DNA from: Selenomonas timonae
GTDB taxonomy: Bacteria > Bacillota > Negativicutes > Selenomonadales > Selenomonadaceae
Reading direction: 5' to 3'
Assembly (NCBI RefSeq): GCF_014250475.1
Contig: NZ_CP060204.1
Span: 124,001-188,000 of the forward strand
DNA length: 64,000 bases
Below, piece after piece: positions 43,446 to 53,599 of this stretch. Below the pieces are notes generated by a model, which was given only the letters and a program-made list of their open reading frames with translations, did not search any database and was not told the origin of the DNA. The translations under genes and the position numbers were made by a program. Each line of letters begins with the position of its first letter. The stretch's first letter is position 1.

Positions 43446-44279
43446 TCAGCCCTTCATCGGCACGGGCGCATCCGCCCCCATGCCGAGCACATAGTGATAG
43501 ATCGCCGCCGCAAGCCCGTTCTCCGTGCAGGAGAGGGTCTCGTAGTCCGTCACCGCTTTGACCTCGGGGAACGCGTTGCCCATAGCAACACTCTTGCCCG
43601 CCGCCTTCAGCATGGGCAGATCATTGTATGCATCGCCGATCGCCATCGTCTCCTCGATCGCGACGCCAAGTTTGTTCGCAAGCGACCTCAGTGCCGATGC
43701 TTTAGAGATCCCCTTCGGCACGATCTCGATGAGGCAGTCCGCCGAGCGCGTCACATCCACCCGATCGCCGAATGCCGCAAGCACCGCCTCCGAGCGTACG
43801 AGCGTCACATCGCGTCCCTCGGTCACGAGGAGCAGCTTGCAGTTGCCCGCCGTATGTGCAAACATGCCGTCCCACCCGACCGCCTCGCCTGTGAGCTTCT
43901 GTGAGTTCTCATAGAAGCGTGACTCGTCGCACGCCTCGACATAGCGCAGAACGCCACCGCTGTATGTCTGGATGTACCAGTCGCGCTCCTGACAGAACGC
44001 GATGATGTCATGCGCAAGCGCCGCGTCAATCGTATGCTCCTCATAGACGCGCCCGCTCGGGCTCTTGATGAGCCCGCCGTTGTACGAGATGATCGGCACA
44101 TCGACGCCAAGCGCCTGTGCAACGGGCAGCGCCGCCTCGAACATACGCCCCGTCGCAATCGTCACCACGACGCCCGCCTCCGTCGCACGGCGCACCGCCG
44201 CAATATTCTCTGCCGAGACCACATTGCCGTCCGGCAGCATCGTCCCGTCCAGATCCGATACAAACAGCTTGACCGCCAT
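43446..44279 (-). CDS. Cof-type HAD-superfamily sugar phosphatase (first copy)
   Basis: The 277-residue protein has LFVSDLDGTMLPDGN (motif I), TIATGRMFEAALPVA (motif II), GISKASALRSLANKLG (motif III) and GDAYNDLPMLKAAG (motif IV). Its ATG at 44279 is preceded by AGGAGGGGG at good distance, so the longer frame to 44321 is rejected. It overlaps nothing and lies 3 bases from its paralogue downstream. It diverges from the plus-strand gene set whose promoter is at 44315-44344. Confidence 0.88.
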   Translation of the reverse strand: MAVKLFVSDLDGTMLPDGNVVSAENIAAVRRATEAGVVVTIATGRMFEAALPVAQALGVDVPIISYNGGLIKSPSGRVYEEHTIDAALAHDIIAFCQERDWYIQTYSGGVLRYVEACDESRFYENSQKLTGEAVGWDGMFAHTAGNCKLLLVTEGRDVTLVRSEAVLAAFGDRVDVTRSADCLIEIVPKGISKASALRSLANKLGVAIEETMAIGDAYNDLPMLKAAGKSVAMGNAFPEVKAVTDYETLSCTENGLAAAIYHYVLGMGADAPVPMKG

Positions 44280-44314
44280 TTCGTCCCCCTCCTGTATTCC
44301 CTGTGTTTTATCTG

Positions 44315-44344
44315 CTGACAAAGAGCTTTCCCCTATGTTATAAT
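44315..44344 (+). promoter_or_regulatory. promoter of the 44.4-45.7 kb gene set
   Basis: CTGACA (44315-44320), 18-bp spacer and perfect TATAAT (44339-44344), 34 bases before the TTG start of the first gene. Confidence 0.65.
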
Positions 44345-44377
44345 ACCCCGAAACGATTCATCGAAAGGAGGCGCGCC

Positions 44378-44866
44378 TTGCAGAACATCGTCCGCAAATT
44401 CCTTATCCTCGTCGCCCTGCTCCTCATCCTCGTCGGCATCTTCGGTCTCTCCTACACCTATCAGATCGACCACCGCAGCGCGCGCAGCCTCTCAGCATAC
44501 GCGCGCATCGACTTTCAGGCATCCTACACGGGCGAGGGACGGCTCGAGGGCGCGACACTCACGCTCTGGGACTATCGCTTCGACGAGGCAAAACTCCTGC
44601 CCGACGTCGTCCTCTACACAGACGGCGCCGCATGGGAGATGAAGGCAGTCACGAAATACACGCCGCGTCCCGTTCCCGATGCAGACAGCCCATACAAGAA
44701 CGAAAACAAATTCTTCGTCGAACTGCCGCGCGCGAGCCTCCCCGCCATCAGCAAGGCGACGGGCATCCGCGTGCGCTTCTACTACGACAACGGCCAGACC
44801 ATAGACCTGCCGCTGAACGAACCCGACCTCGCCTATTGGCAGCGCGAACTCGGACGCGGCATCTAA
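44378..44866 (+). CDS. membrane-anchored protein of unknown function
   Basis: The 162-residue product has an N-terminal membrane helix (KFLILVALLLILVGIFGLSY, about 7-26) and a periplasmic beta-rich part of about 130 residues with no recognised domain. The start is taken as TTG at 44378 because AAAGGAGG stands 6 bases before it; upstream in-frame codons would lie across the promoter. It is the first gene of a short plus-strand set with the NusG-II and Gx transporter genes. No signal-peptidase site is obvious. Confidence 0.55.
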   Translation: MQNIVRKFLILVALLLILVGIFGLSYTYQIDHRSARSLSAYARIDFQASYTGEGRLEGATLTLWDYRFDEAKLLPDVVLYTDGAAWEMKAVTKYTPRPVPDADSPYKNENKFFVELPRASLPAISKATGIRVRFYYDNGQTIDLPLNEPDLAYWQRELGRGI

Positions 44867-44914
44867 AAGCTATTGTACTGTTATTGAAAACATTCGTCAA
44901 GGCAGGGAACTCCA

Positions 44915-45253
44915 ATGAAGAAGAACGACCTCGTACTCATCGGCGCGCTGCTCCTCCTCTGCGGGATCGGCGCCATATTTTTTTTCACGCACGCGGACAG
45001 TGAGGCGCGCCACGCCGTCATTACGCAGAACAATGTCGAGCTCTATGACATCCCACTCACAGGACATACGGGCACGGAGGAGATCCGCATCTCTGACGAG
45101 GACGGCGAGAATATCATCCGCATTGAGGGCGAGACGATCGCTGTCATTGACGCCGACTGCCCCGATCTCGTCTGTGTGCATACGGGTGCGGCATCGAAAA
45201 AGGGCGACGTGATTGCCTGCCTGCCGCACAAGCTCCTGATCGAAGTGAAATGA
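44915..45253 (+). CDS. NusG domain II-containing exported protein
   Basis: The 112-residue protein has an N-terminal membrane helix (about 6-25) followed by a NusG-II/DUF1312 domain: ELYDIPLTGHTGTEEIRI, GETIAVIDADCPDLVCVHTG and VIACLPHKLLIEVK. The Cys pair DCPDLVC and the downstream ACLPH motif are typical. The family commonly neighbours Gx transporters and flavin/redox envelope genes, as here, and may assist a redox or quinone-related process outside the membrane. Its molecular role is not established. The next gene starts 2 bases downstream. Confidence 0.85.
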   Translation: MKKNDLVLIGALLLLCGIGAIFFFTHADSEARHAVITQNNVELYDIPLTGHTGTEEIRISDEDGENIIRIEGETIAVIDADCPDLVCVHTGAASKKGDVIACLPHKLLIEVK

Positions 45254-45254
45254 T

Positions 45255-45743
45255 ATGAACGGACTTCAACGGATCACACGCATTGCGCTGCTCACGGCGC
45301 TCTCGCTCATTCTCTTTATCCTCGAGGGCTTCCTCCCTCTGCCGCTTCCCGTCCCGGGTGCAAAGCTCGGACTTGCCGCCATTGTCACACTGATTGCACT
45401 CTATATGCTGCCAGCACGCGACGCGGCACTCATGCTCACACTGCGCATCATCCTCGCCTCCGCCTTCGGCGGCGGACTTGCCCCCATGCTCTACAGTCTC
45501 GCAGGCGGTGCGGCGAGCTTTGCAGCGATGGTGCTGCTGAAACGATACACGCAGCTCTCCATCGTCAGCATCAGTGCGGCGGGTGGCTTCCTACACAATA
45601 TGGCGCAGCTGCTTGTCGCCGCCGCAGTCTTGGAAACCACGGCACTCTTCGTCTATGCGCCCATGCTTGGCATCGTCGGCATACTCACGGGCATACTCAT
45701 CGGCATCACCGCACGCGGAATTTTACAGAAAACATCAAGATAA
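45255..45743 (+). CDS. Gx transporter family protein (heptaprenyl diphosphate synthase component I-like)
   Basis: The 162-residue membrane protein has five helices and resembles ECF-type S components: LTALSLILFILEGFLPLPLPVPGAKLGLA is the family signature, with FGGGLAPMLYSLAGG and GILTGILIGI following. Older annotation links the family to heptaprenyl diphosphate synthesis because of gene neighbours, but no polyprenyl synthase gene follows here. It probably transports a small precursor. It is coupled to the NusG-II gene. Confidence 0.85.
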   Translation: MNGLQRITRIALLTALSLILFILEGFLPLPLPVPGAKLGLAAIVTLIALYMLPARDAALMLTLRIILASAFGGGLAPMLYSLAGGAASFAAMVLLKRYTQLSIVSISAAGGFLHNMAQLLVAAAVLETTALFVYAPMLGIVGILTGILIGITARGILQKTSR

Positions 45744-45746
45744 ATA

Positions 45747-45775
45747 TTCTTATTTTCATCGTTTTATGCTATACT
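45747..45775 (+). promoter_or_regulatory. extended -10 promoter of fumC
   Basis: TGC directly before TATACT (45770-45775) forms an extended -10 element; the -35 region (45747-45752) is poor. It is 51 bases before the fumC start. Confidence 0.5.
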
Positions 45776-45825
45776 GTCATTAGCAGATTTTTCTCTCTAC
45801 TATGAATTTAAGGAGGACAATCCAA

Positions 45826-47190
45826 ATGGAGTATCGCATCGAACATGATTCCCTCGGCGAAGTCAAGGTGCCCGCAGACAAGTATTGGGCGGCGCAGACG
45901 GAGCGCAGCTTCGAGAACTTCCCCATCGGCATTGAGAAGATGCCCGCCGAGATCATCCACGCATTCGGCATTCTGAAGAAATCCGCCGCGATTGCAAACA
46001 ACAAGCTCGGCAAGCTCGACGAGAAGCGCCTCGATGCCATCAAGGCGGCATGCGATGAGATCATCGCGGGCAAACTCGCAGAGCATTTCCCGCTTGCGGT
46101 CTGGCAGACGGGCAGCGGCACTCAGTCGAACATGAACGTCAACGAGGTCATCGCGAACCGCGGCAACGAGATCGCGGGCGAGAAGATCCTCCATCCGAAC
46201 GATCACTCCAATATGTCGCAGAGCTCGAACGACACCTTCCCGACAGCCATGCACATTGCCGCCGTCATTGCGATCGAGGACGGACTCTTCCCGAGCATCG
46301 ATCTCCTTGCGAACACCTTCCGCCGCCTGATGAAAGAAAACGAGGGCATCGTCAAGACGGGGCGCACCCATCTGCAGGACGCCGTGCCCATCTCCTTTAC
46401 GCAGGAGATCAGCGGTTGGCTCGCCATGCTCGAGCAATCGAAGAAGCAGCTGCAGGCGGCGCTCCCCTTCCTCCACGAGCTTGCGCTCGGCGGCACAGCG
46501 GTCGGCACGGGGCTGAACACGCCGAAGGGCTTCGATGTCGCCGTTGCCAAGGCAGCGAGCGAACTGACGGGCAAGAACTTCGTCACTGCGCCGAACAAGT
46601 TCCACGCACTCACGAGCAAGGATGCGATCGTCTTTGCACACGGCGGACTCAAGGGGCTCGCGGCAAACATGATGAAGATTGCAAACGACATCCGCTGGCT
46701 CGCCGCAGGTCCGCGCTGCGGTCTCGGCGAGATCACGATCCCCGCGAACGAGCCGGGCAGCTCCATCATGCCGGGCAAGGTCAACCCAACCCAGTGCGAA
46801 TCCGTCACGATGGTCGCCGTACAGGTCATGGGCAACGATGCCGCCATCGGCATTGCCGCCTCGCAGGGCAATTTCGAACTGAACGTCTTCATGCCCGTCA
46901 TGATCTACGACTTCCTCCAGTCCGCGCGGCTGCTCACCGACTCCCTCAAGTCGTTCAATGACCGCTGCGTCACGGGCATCACGGCGAACCGCGAGAAGAT
47001 GCACGAGAACCTGCATCGCTCGCTCATGCTCGTCACGGCGCTGAACCCATACATCGGCTACGAGAACGCTGCAAAGACCGCGCACAAGGCATTCGACGAG
47101 AACATCAGCCTCAAGGAGGCGTGCGTCGCCCTCGGTTTCCTCACCGCTGAGAAATTCGATGAGGTCTTCCATCCCGAAGAGATGGTGTAA
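45826..47190 (+). CDS. fumC: class II fumarate hydratase
   Basis: The oxygen-stable fumarase interconverts fumarate and malate. The 454-residue protein has YWAAQTERSFENFPIG, QTGSGTQSNMNVNEVIANR, HPNDHSNMSQSSNDTFPTAMH, GRTHLQDAVPISF and the superfamily signature GSSIMPGKVNPTQCES with the catalytic Ser loop. AGGAGG precedes ATG 45826; an earlier in-frame ATG at 45802 lies before that ribosome site and is rejected. It is monocistronic with its own promoter and terminator. In Selenomonas-type propionate fermenters it would work in the succinate pathway. Confidence 0.95.
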   Translation: MEYRIEHDSLGEVKVPADKYWAAQTERSFENFPIGIEKMPAEIIHAFGILKKSAAIANNKLGKLDEKRLDAIKAACDEIIAGKLAEHFPLAVWQTGSGTQSNMNVNEVIANRGNEIAGEKILHPNDHSNMSQSSNDTFPTAMHIAAVIAIEDGLFPSIDLLANTFRRLMKENEGIVKTGRTHLQDAVPISFTQEISGWLAMLEQSKKQLQAALPFLHELALGGTAVGTGLNTPKGFDVAVAKAASELTGKNFVTAPNKFHALTSKDAIVFAHGGLKGLAANMMKIANDIRWLAAGPRCGLGEITIPANEPGSSIMPGKVNPTQCESVTMVAVQVMGNDAAIGIAASQGNFELNVFMPVMIYDFLQSARLLTDSLKSFNDRCVTGITANREKMHENLHRSLMLVTALNPYIGYENAAKTAHKAFDENISLKEACVALGFLTAEKFDEVFHPEEMV

Positions 47191-47210
47191 AATTTACGTT
47201 TCCTCATGAG

Positions 47211-47261
47211 AAAATGGGCTGTCACACGAAGTTTTCCAGCTTCGTGCAACGGCCCATTTTT
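47211..47261. terminator. bidirectional terminator between fumC and the Crp/Fnr gene
   Basis: AAAATGGGC and GCCCATTTT form the outer stem and CACGAAG/CTTCGTG an inner stem, with T-rich ends in both directions. It ends fumC and the convergent Crp/Fnr regulator gene. Confidence 0.85.
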
Positions 47262-47269
47262 GCGCCCCC

Positions 47270-47965
47270 CTAAATCGCCAAAAAATCCGGATTGAGCACG
47301 CGGAGCGTCTTACGGTCGTAGTCGATGATCCCCTCGTCGCGCATATGGCTCATCTCGCGGCTGAGCGCACTGCGCTCCACGCCGAGATAGCGCGCAAGCT
47401 GCGTCTGGTTCAGCTCACGCACGGCAGTACCATCCCCCTCCACGGGGATTGCCTGCAGGTAGACGCTGAGCTTTGCGCGGATGCTCTTCTGCCCCATGAT
47501 GCGGATCTTGTGCTGATAAAAGGTTCCCTTCTGCGAAATTCTGCGCAGCATATTCAGCGTGAACCGCCAGAGATGCGGGTCGCTGCACGCGGTACGCTCG
47601 TAGAGCTGTCGGAACTGCAGGCGCAGGATCAGCGTATCGCTGAGTGCCTTGACGAACATACGGCTTGCCGCGAGATTCGCCCCCTCCATCGTCTCGCCGA
47701 AACTCTTGCCCGCCTCAAAGATATTCATGTCGATCTGGTCGGCATTCTCATTGAGAAAGGACACCTCAATCGCACCCGTGAGGATAATCCCCGTCACAAT
47801 CGGCGCGCGCCCCATGCGCATGATATCCGTGCCTGCCGCATAACGCTTCATCTCACCGCCAAGCGCATTCAGAAGTTCCGGCAGAGCTTCTGCGGGGATT
47901 CCCTCAAACAGATCGTGCTGCAGCAGGAGTTCCGTGTGCGGTGCCAGTATTTCATGCGTCAGCAT
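47270..47965 (-). CDS. Crp/Fnr-family transcriptional regulator
   Basis: The 231-residue protein has an N-terminal cyclic-nucleotide-like sensor barrel (GTDIMRMGRAPIVTGIILTGAIEVSF, AGKSFGETM) and a C-terminal winged helix with LNQTQLARYLGVERSALSREMSHMRDEGIIDYD. Typical FNR iron-sulfur cysteines are absent. The closest described pattern is the anaerobe Crp/Fnr group with unknown effectors. It diverges from the flavoprotein disulfide reductase gene, so control of that gene is plausible. A palindrome overlaps its own transcription start region. Confidence 0.88.
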   Translation of the reverse strand: MLTHEILAPHTELLLQHDLFEGIPAEALPELLNALGGEMKRYAAGTDIMRMGRAPIVTGIILTGAIEVSFLNENADQIDMNIFEAGKSFGETMEGANLAASRMFVKALSDTLILRLQFRQLYERTACSDPHLWRFTLNMLRRISQKGTFYQHKIRIMGQKSIRAKLSVYLQAIPVEGDGTAVRELNQTQLARYLGVERSALSREMSHMRDEGIIDYDRKTLRVLNPDFLAI

Positions 47966-47985
47966 AGTCCGCTCCTTTCCATGAC

Positions 47986-48000
47986 AGAGAATAATTCTCT
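47986..48000. promoter_or_regulatory. 15-bp palindrome just downstream of the Crp/Fnr gene promoter
   Basis: AGAGAAT-A-ATTCTCT is a perfect inverted repeat with 7-bp arms, a few bases downstream of the -10 box of the regulator gene. Its place at the transcription start suggests an operator, possibly for autoregulation. Together with the adjacent ATAATGATA it also resembles part of a Fur-type box. No second copy was noticed in the divergent gene. Confidence 0.5.
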
Positions 48001-48003
48001 ATC

Positions 48004-48032
48004 ATTATAGGAGGAATCCACGAATTTGTAAA
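48004..48032 (-). promoter_or_regulatory. promoter of the Crp/Fnr-family gene
   Basis: TTTACA (48027-48032), 17-bp spacer and perfect TATAAT (48004-48009) on the minus strand, about 40 bases before the start codon. Confidence 0.75.
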
Positions 48033-48080
48033 TGAGACGCACATTTTTTCCACAATATTTCTCTTCATTGTGTCAAAAAA

Positions 48081-48089
48081 TGCTATAAT
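48081..48089 (+). promoter_or_regulatory. extended -10 promoter of the disulfide reductase gene
   Basis: TGC followed by perfect TATAAT (48084-48089). No good -35 is seen. It is 41 bases before the start codon and back to back with the Crp/Fnr promoter. Confidence 0.55.
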
Positions 48090-48129
48090 GGCAGCAGTCA
48101 TACAACGTTCAACAGAAATGGAGCATACC

Positions 48130-49494
48130 ATGCAGAACACATCATATCAAAATCTCATCATCGGTTTTGGCAAGGCGGGCAAGACACTCGCGGGCTTCCT
48201 CGCAAAGAAAGGCGAGACGGTCGCCCTCGTCGAGCGGTCAAAGGCGCGTTACGGCGGCACCTGCATCAACGTTGCCTGCATCCCGTCGAAATCCCTCGAA
48301 TACAGCGCGCGTCTCTCGGCCGAGATCGGCGGAGGCTTTGCTGCAAAAGCGGAACGCTATCGCGCCGCCATCTCGGAGAAGCGCCGCCTCACTGCAATGC
48401 TGCGCGAGAAGAACTACGCGAAGGTAACGGGCACAGGTGCTGTCGTCATCGACGGAGAGGCACACTTTGTCGATGCGCACACGGTCTCTGTGACGACGGC
48501 AGACGGGGAGCAGCGGATCACAGCGGAGCGCATCTTTATCAACACGGGCGCAGTCCCCTTCGTCCCGCCGATCCCAGGAGCGGCAGAGAGCACACACGTC
48601 CACACGAGCGAGACCATGATGGAGTTGGACGAACTGCCGGAGAAACTTGTCATCATCGGCGGCGGCTACATTGGGCTGGAATTCGCTTCCTACTACGAGA
48701 ACTTCGGCTCCTCCGTCGCAGTGGTGCAGGACGGCGATGTCTTTATCCCGCGTGAAGATGCAGAGATTTCCGCACGCGTCCTGCAGCAGATGAACGACCG
48801 CGGCATCCACGTCCTGACGGGCGCAAAGATCATGCGCATCGAGGACGGCGCTGCGGGCGCAAACGTCGTCATCCAGGCGGCGGACGGTGAAAAGACGCTT
48901 GCGGCAAACGCTATCCTCATCGCCACGGGACGCCGCCCGAACACGGAAGCGCTGAACCTCGCGGCGGCAGGTGTACGGCAGACGGCGCGCGGCGCGGTGG
49001 AGGTCGATGAACACCTCCGCACGAATGTCCCGCATATCTGGGCGATGGGCGATGTCACAGGCGGACTGCAGTTCACCTACATCTCCCTCGACGATTTCCG
49101 CATCGTAAAGGATCAGCTCGCAGGTTCCTCCGAGCGTACGACGGCGAATCGCGGCGCAGTCCCCTACTCCGTCTTCCTCGACCCGCCGCTCTCGCGCGTC
49201 GGCATGACCGAGGCAGAGGCACAGTCGGCAGGCTTTGACGTGCGCGTCCTCCGCCTCGAGGTTGCAGCCATTCCAAAGGCGCAGGTTTACAAGAAACCAG
49301 CAGGCATCCTGAAGGCAATCGTAGATGCAAAGACCGACACAATTCTCGGCGCGCATTTCTTCTGCCCCGAGTCGCAGGAGATGATCAACCTCATGAAGGC
49401 GGCAATCGACCATGGCATTACCGCCCGCGCGCTCGGCTCTGCCATCTACACGCACCCGACCATGACCGAGGCACTGAACGACCTCTTTGGATGA
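48130..49494 (+). CDS. FAD-dependent pyridine nucleotide-disulfide oxidoreductase (RclA/MerA-like)
   Basis: The 454-residue protein has the FAD site LIIGFGKAGKTLAGFLAKKG and the redox-active disulfide GGTCINVACIPSKSL. The NAD(P) site is KLVIIGGGYIGLEFASYYENFG, the second FAD motif IWAMGDVTGG, and the dimer interface contains FFCPESQEMINL and YTHPTMTEAL with the His-Pro-containing end. It lacks the N-terminal metal domain of mercuric reductase. RclA-like enzymes protect against reactive chlorine and metal stress. ATG 48130 is chosen because GGAG lies 6 bases upstream; ATG 48118 overlaps that site. Two exported-protein genes follow on the same strand. Confidence 0.88.
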   Translation: MQNTSYQNLIIGFGKAGKTLAGFLAKKGETVALVERSKARYGGTCINVACIPSKSLEYSARLSAEIGGGFAAKAERYRAAISEKRRLTAMLREKNYAKVTGTGAVVIDGEAHFVDAHTVSVTTADGEQRITAERIFINTGAVPFVPPIPGAAESTHVHTSETMMELDELPEKLVIIGGGYIGLEFASYYENFGSSVAVVQDGDVFIPREDAEISARVLQQMNDRGIHVLTGAKIMRIEDGAAGANVVIQAADGEKTLAANAILIATGRRPNTEALNLAAAGVRQTARGAVEVDEHLRTNVPHIWAMGDVTGGLQFTYISLDDFRIVKDQLAGSSERTTANRGAVPYSVFLDPPLSRVGMTEAEAQSAGFDVRVLRLEVAAIPKAQVYKKPAGILKAIVDAKTDTILGAHFFCPESQEMINLMKAAIDHGITARALGSAIYTHPTMTEALNDLFG

Positions 49495-49507
49495 AAAGGA
49501 GAACATC

Positions 49508-50116
49508 ATGCACATCTCACGCAGAAGCACCCGAGCCCGCATCGCCCTCCTGACCGCCCCATTCCTGCTATTTGGCGCGGTATGCGCGCAAGCCGTGCCT
49601 GAAGCAGCGCCCGTACAACAGGTGTCCGAGCGTGCTCCTGCTACGAGCAGCATTCAGCTCCTATCGATGGAGTTCCGGCATCCCGTCGCAGACGGTACAC
49701 TCATGCGCATGATCTGGCTCGTCGATGCGCCCGCAAAGAACGCTCTTTCATCGGAAGAGCTCACGACAAGAGGAATCGATCCAAACAGCTTCATCCCCTG
49801 CCTCGGCGAGTTCGTCGGCAAGGAGTACACAGACGGGCGCAATCAGGACATCCGCGAGCGCTACGTCCCGTGGACACCGGAGCTCGAGGCTAGCCTCCAC
49901 GCACTCATTGCAGAGCGGAACCTCACCGCTGAGAATGACTACGGCGCACGCGCGGAGACAGTCACGAATCCCGCCTATAACATCGTCCTCTCCTACAAGG
50001 ACGGTCACAGCCTCTACATCACCTCCGAGGGGCAGACCGTAAACGAACACGAGGCAATCATCGAGGACATCCTGCTCACATGGTGCGACGAAGCGTTCGC
50101 GGCGAAAGGAAAGTAA
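49508..50116 (+). CDS. exported protein of unknown function
   Basis: The 202-residue protein starts MHISRRSTRARIALLTAPFL and has a signal peptide likely cleaved after AQA (about residue 29). The mature part has no recognised domain; it is mixed alpha/beta with IVLSYKDGHSLYITSEG near the end. AAGGAGAA precedes ATG 49508. It lies 13 bases after the disulfide reductase stop and 14 bases before the esterase start, so the three genes are probably one transcript. It could act with the reductase in envelope redox protection, but nothing in its sequence proves it. Confidence 0.6.
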   Translation: MHISRRSTRARIALLTAPFLLFGAVCAQAVPEAAPVQQVSERAPATSSIQLLSMEFRHPVADGTLMRMIWLVDAPAKNALSSEELTTRGIDPNSFIPCLGEFVGKEYTDGRNQDIRERYVPWTPELEASLHALIAERNLTAENDYGARAETVTNPAYNIVLSYKDGHSLYITSEGQTVNEHEAIIEDILLTWCDEAFAAKGK

Positions 50117-50130
50117 GAAAAGGAGATTCC

Positions 50131-51129
50131 ATGAAGAACTGGGTGAAATACATCAGCCGCGCAGTGTTTGCGTTTGGTCTTGCCGTTCTGTCCCCATCCG
50201 CATTTGGTGCGCCCGCTTCACAGGAGCAAGGCATTGTATTGTCAGGGGAGGTGAAACAGGACTACATTCAAAAAGAGATGGATGCACTCTACCACCCCAC
50301 CAAGAATACTGCGGCAAAACCATGGTCCCCGCCCAATGGTTGGATCCATGAAAAACTTACGATCGGAGATGTGCCCGTCGAGCGGATTGCGCCGACAAAA
50401 TCGGCCGCACAGAGGATCATCCTGCTGCTGCACGGCGGCGGCTATATGGGCGGCATAACCGATCGCTACCGTGCGCTGTCTGTTCGTCAGGCAACATATA
50501 TGGATGCGGCGGAGGTCTACAACGTAGACTATCGGCTTGCCCCCGCGCACGTCTATCCGGCCGCGCTGGAGGATGCGGAAGCTGTCTATCGCGGGCTGCT
50601 CACACGTGGAATCGCTCCGTCAAACATTATTGTTTTCGGAGATTCTTCGGGCGGCAATCTCGCCCTCGCACTTGCGCTCCGGCTAAAAGAGCAGGGGCTT
50701 CCGCAGCCCGCCCTGCTGCTTCTGCTCTCGCCATGGGTGGATTTCGAGCACAAGGACGGCACATCACGCACGGAGAATTTTGAAAAAGACAAAATGCTCG
50801 GTGCCGGAACCCCATTTGCAGACGCTGTTCGCAAAGCACCGCCCTACGCGGGCAGTCTCCCGCTCGACGATCCGCGCCTCTCTCTTATTCACGCCGATCT
50901 CAGCGGACTGCCGCCGATGCTGATCCAGACGGGCGGCTACGATCTTCTCCTGACAGAGGACGAACAGCTTGCGGAAAAGGCGGCTGCAGACGGTACTCCT
51001 GTGACGCTCAGCGTCTACCCCGAGATGCCCCACGTCTTCCCGCTCGTCCTGCCCAAACTCGCAGAAAGTTTCACTGCACTGGAGGAGATGCGGGACTTTG
51101 TGAATCGGTATATGAACGACCTACCATAA
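50131..51129 (+). CDS. exported alpha/beta hydrolase of the hormone-sensitive lipase family
   Basis: The 332-residue protein has a signal peptide (RAVFAFGLAVLSPSAFGA, cleavage near residue 26) and a hydrolase domain. The oxyanion motif LLLHGGGYMGG, YRLAPAHVYPAALEDAEAVY, the nucleophile elbow FGDSSGGNLALAL, the acid near GGYDLLLTED and the catalytic His in MPHVFPLV are all visible. It is an esterase acting outside the cytoplasmic membrane on a short acyl ester. AAAGGAG precedes ATG 50131; the longer frame to 50080 overlaps the preceding gene and lacks the signal peptide at its start. Confidence 0.85.
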   Translation: MKNWVKYISRAVFAFGLAVLSPSAFGAPASQEQGIVLSGEVKQDYIQKEMDALYHPTKNTAAKPWSPPNGWIHEKLTIGDVPVERIAPTKSAAQRIILLLHGGGYMGGITDRYRALSVRQATYMDAAEVYNVDYRLAPAHVYPAALEDAEAVYRGLLTRGIAPSNIIVFGDSSGGNLALALALRLKEQGLPQPALLLLLSPWVDFEHKDGTSRTENFEKDKMLGAGTPFADAVRKAPPYAGSLPLDDPRLSLIHADLSGLPPMLIQTGGYDLLLTEDEQLAEKAAADGTPVTLSVYPEMPHVFPLVLPKLAESFTALEEMRDFVNRYMNDLP

Positions 51130-51137
51130 TCATACGA

Positions 51138-51176
51138 AAGCGGGAGATTTCGCCACATGAGCAAAATCTCCCGCTT
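51138..51176. terminator. bidirectional terminator between the esterase gene and prfC
   Basis: AAGCGGGAGATTT (51138-51150) pairs exactly with 51164-51176 around a 13-nt loop, placed between two convergent stop codons. The T-tracts are short and broken, so efficiency is uncertain. Confidence 0.7.
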
Positions 51177-51188
51177 GTCGTTTCTCTA

Positions 51189-52814
<1,626 letters not shown>

Positions 52815-52834
52815 GAATCTCCCTTACTTCGATT

Positions 52835-53587
52835 TTATTTCAAGGTCAATGATACGGGGCAGTGGTCGCTCCCGAATACATCCGCGTGGATCTCCGCCGC
52901 TGCGATGCGGTCACGCAGCTCCTCGGAGACGAGGAAGTAGTCGATGCGCCACCCCGCGTTCGTCTCGCGCGCATGGCGCAGGTACGACCACCACGTGTAC
53001 GCGCCCGTCAGATCGGGGTAGAGCGCGCGAAAGGTATCGACAAAGCCCGCTGCGAGCAGCTCCGTGAACTTGCCGCGCTCCTCGTCCGTAAAGCCCGCAT
53101 TGCGGCGGTTGCTCTTCGGATTCTTGAGGTCAATCTCCGTATGCGCGACGTTGAGGTCGCCGCAGACGACGACGGGCTTTTTCGCACGCAGGTCAAGCAG
53201 GAACGCGCGGAACGCATCCTCCCAGACCATGCGGTAGTCGAGACGCAGGAGCCCGTTCTTCGAGTTCGGTGTGTAGACGGTGACGAGGTAGACATCCTCG
53301 AACTCCATCGTGATGACGCGCCCCTCGTTGTCGTGCTCCTCTATGCCGATGCCATAGCTGACCGAGAGAGGCTTTAGGCGCGTAAAGATTGCCGTGCCGG
53401 AGTAGCCCTTTTTCTCCGCACTGTAAAAATACTGCTCGTAGCCGGGCAGATCGAGGATCGCCTGCCCCTCCTGCATCTTCGTTTCCTGTAAGCAGAATGC
53501 GTCAGCGTTGAGTTCCTTGAAGGACTCCATAAAGCCCTTCTTCAGAGCCGCACGCAGTCCGTTGACATTCCATGATACAAAGCGCAT
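52835..53587 (-). CDS. exoA: exodeoxyribonuclease III (AP endonuclease)
   Basis: The 250-residue EEP-family enzyme cleaves abasic sites in base excision repair. It has [31 protein letters not shown] (metal Glu), [75 protein letters not shown] and GSDHCPVSL with the catalytic His. It is 12 bases from the lepB stop. Confidence 0.95.
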   Translation of the reverse strand: MRFVSWNVNGLRAALKKGFMESFKELNADAFCLQETKMQEGQAILDLPGYEQYFYSAEKKGYSGTAIFTRLKPLSVSYGIGIEEHDNEGRVITMEFEDVYLVTVYTPNSKNGLLRLDYRMVWEDAFRAFLLDLRAKKPVVVCGDLNVAHTEIDLKNPKSNRRNAGFTDEERGKFTELLAAGFVDTFRALYPDLTGAYTWWSYLRHARETNAGWRIDYFLVSEELRDRIAAAEIHADVFGSDHCPVSLTLK

Positions 53588-53599
53588 CGCGTTCCTCCG

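Noticed and set aside
42150-43904. 584-codon plus-strand open frame
   Set aside because: Antisense to rapZ and both Cof-type phosphatases, all of which are clear genes.
45808-47172. 454-codon minus-strand open frame
   Set aside because: Exact antisense shadow of fumC, low-complexity and Arg/Glu-rich.
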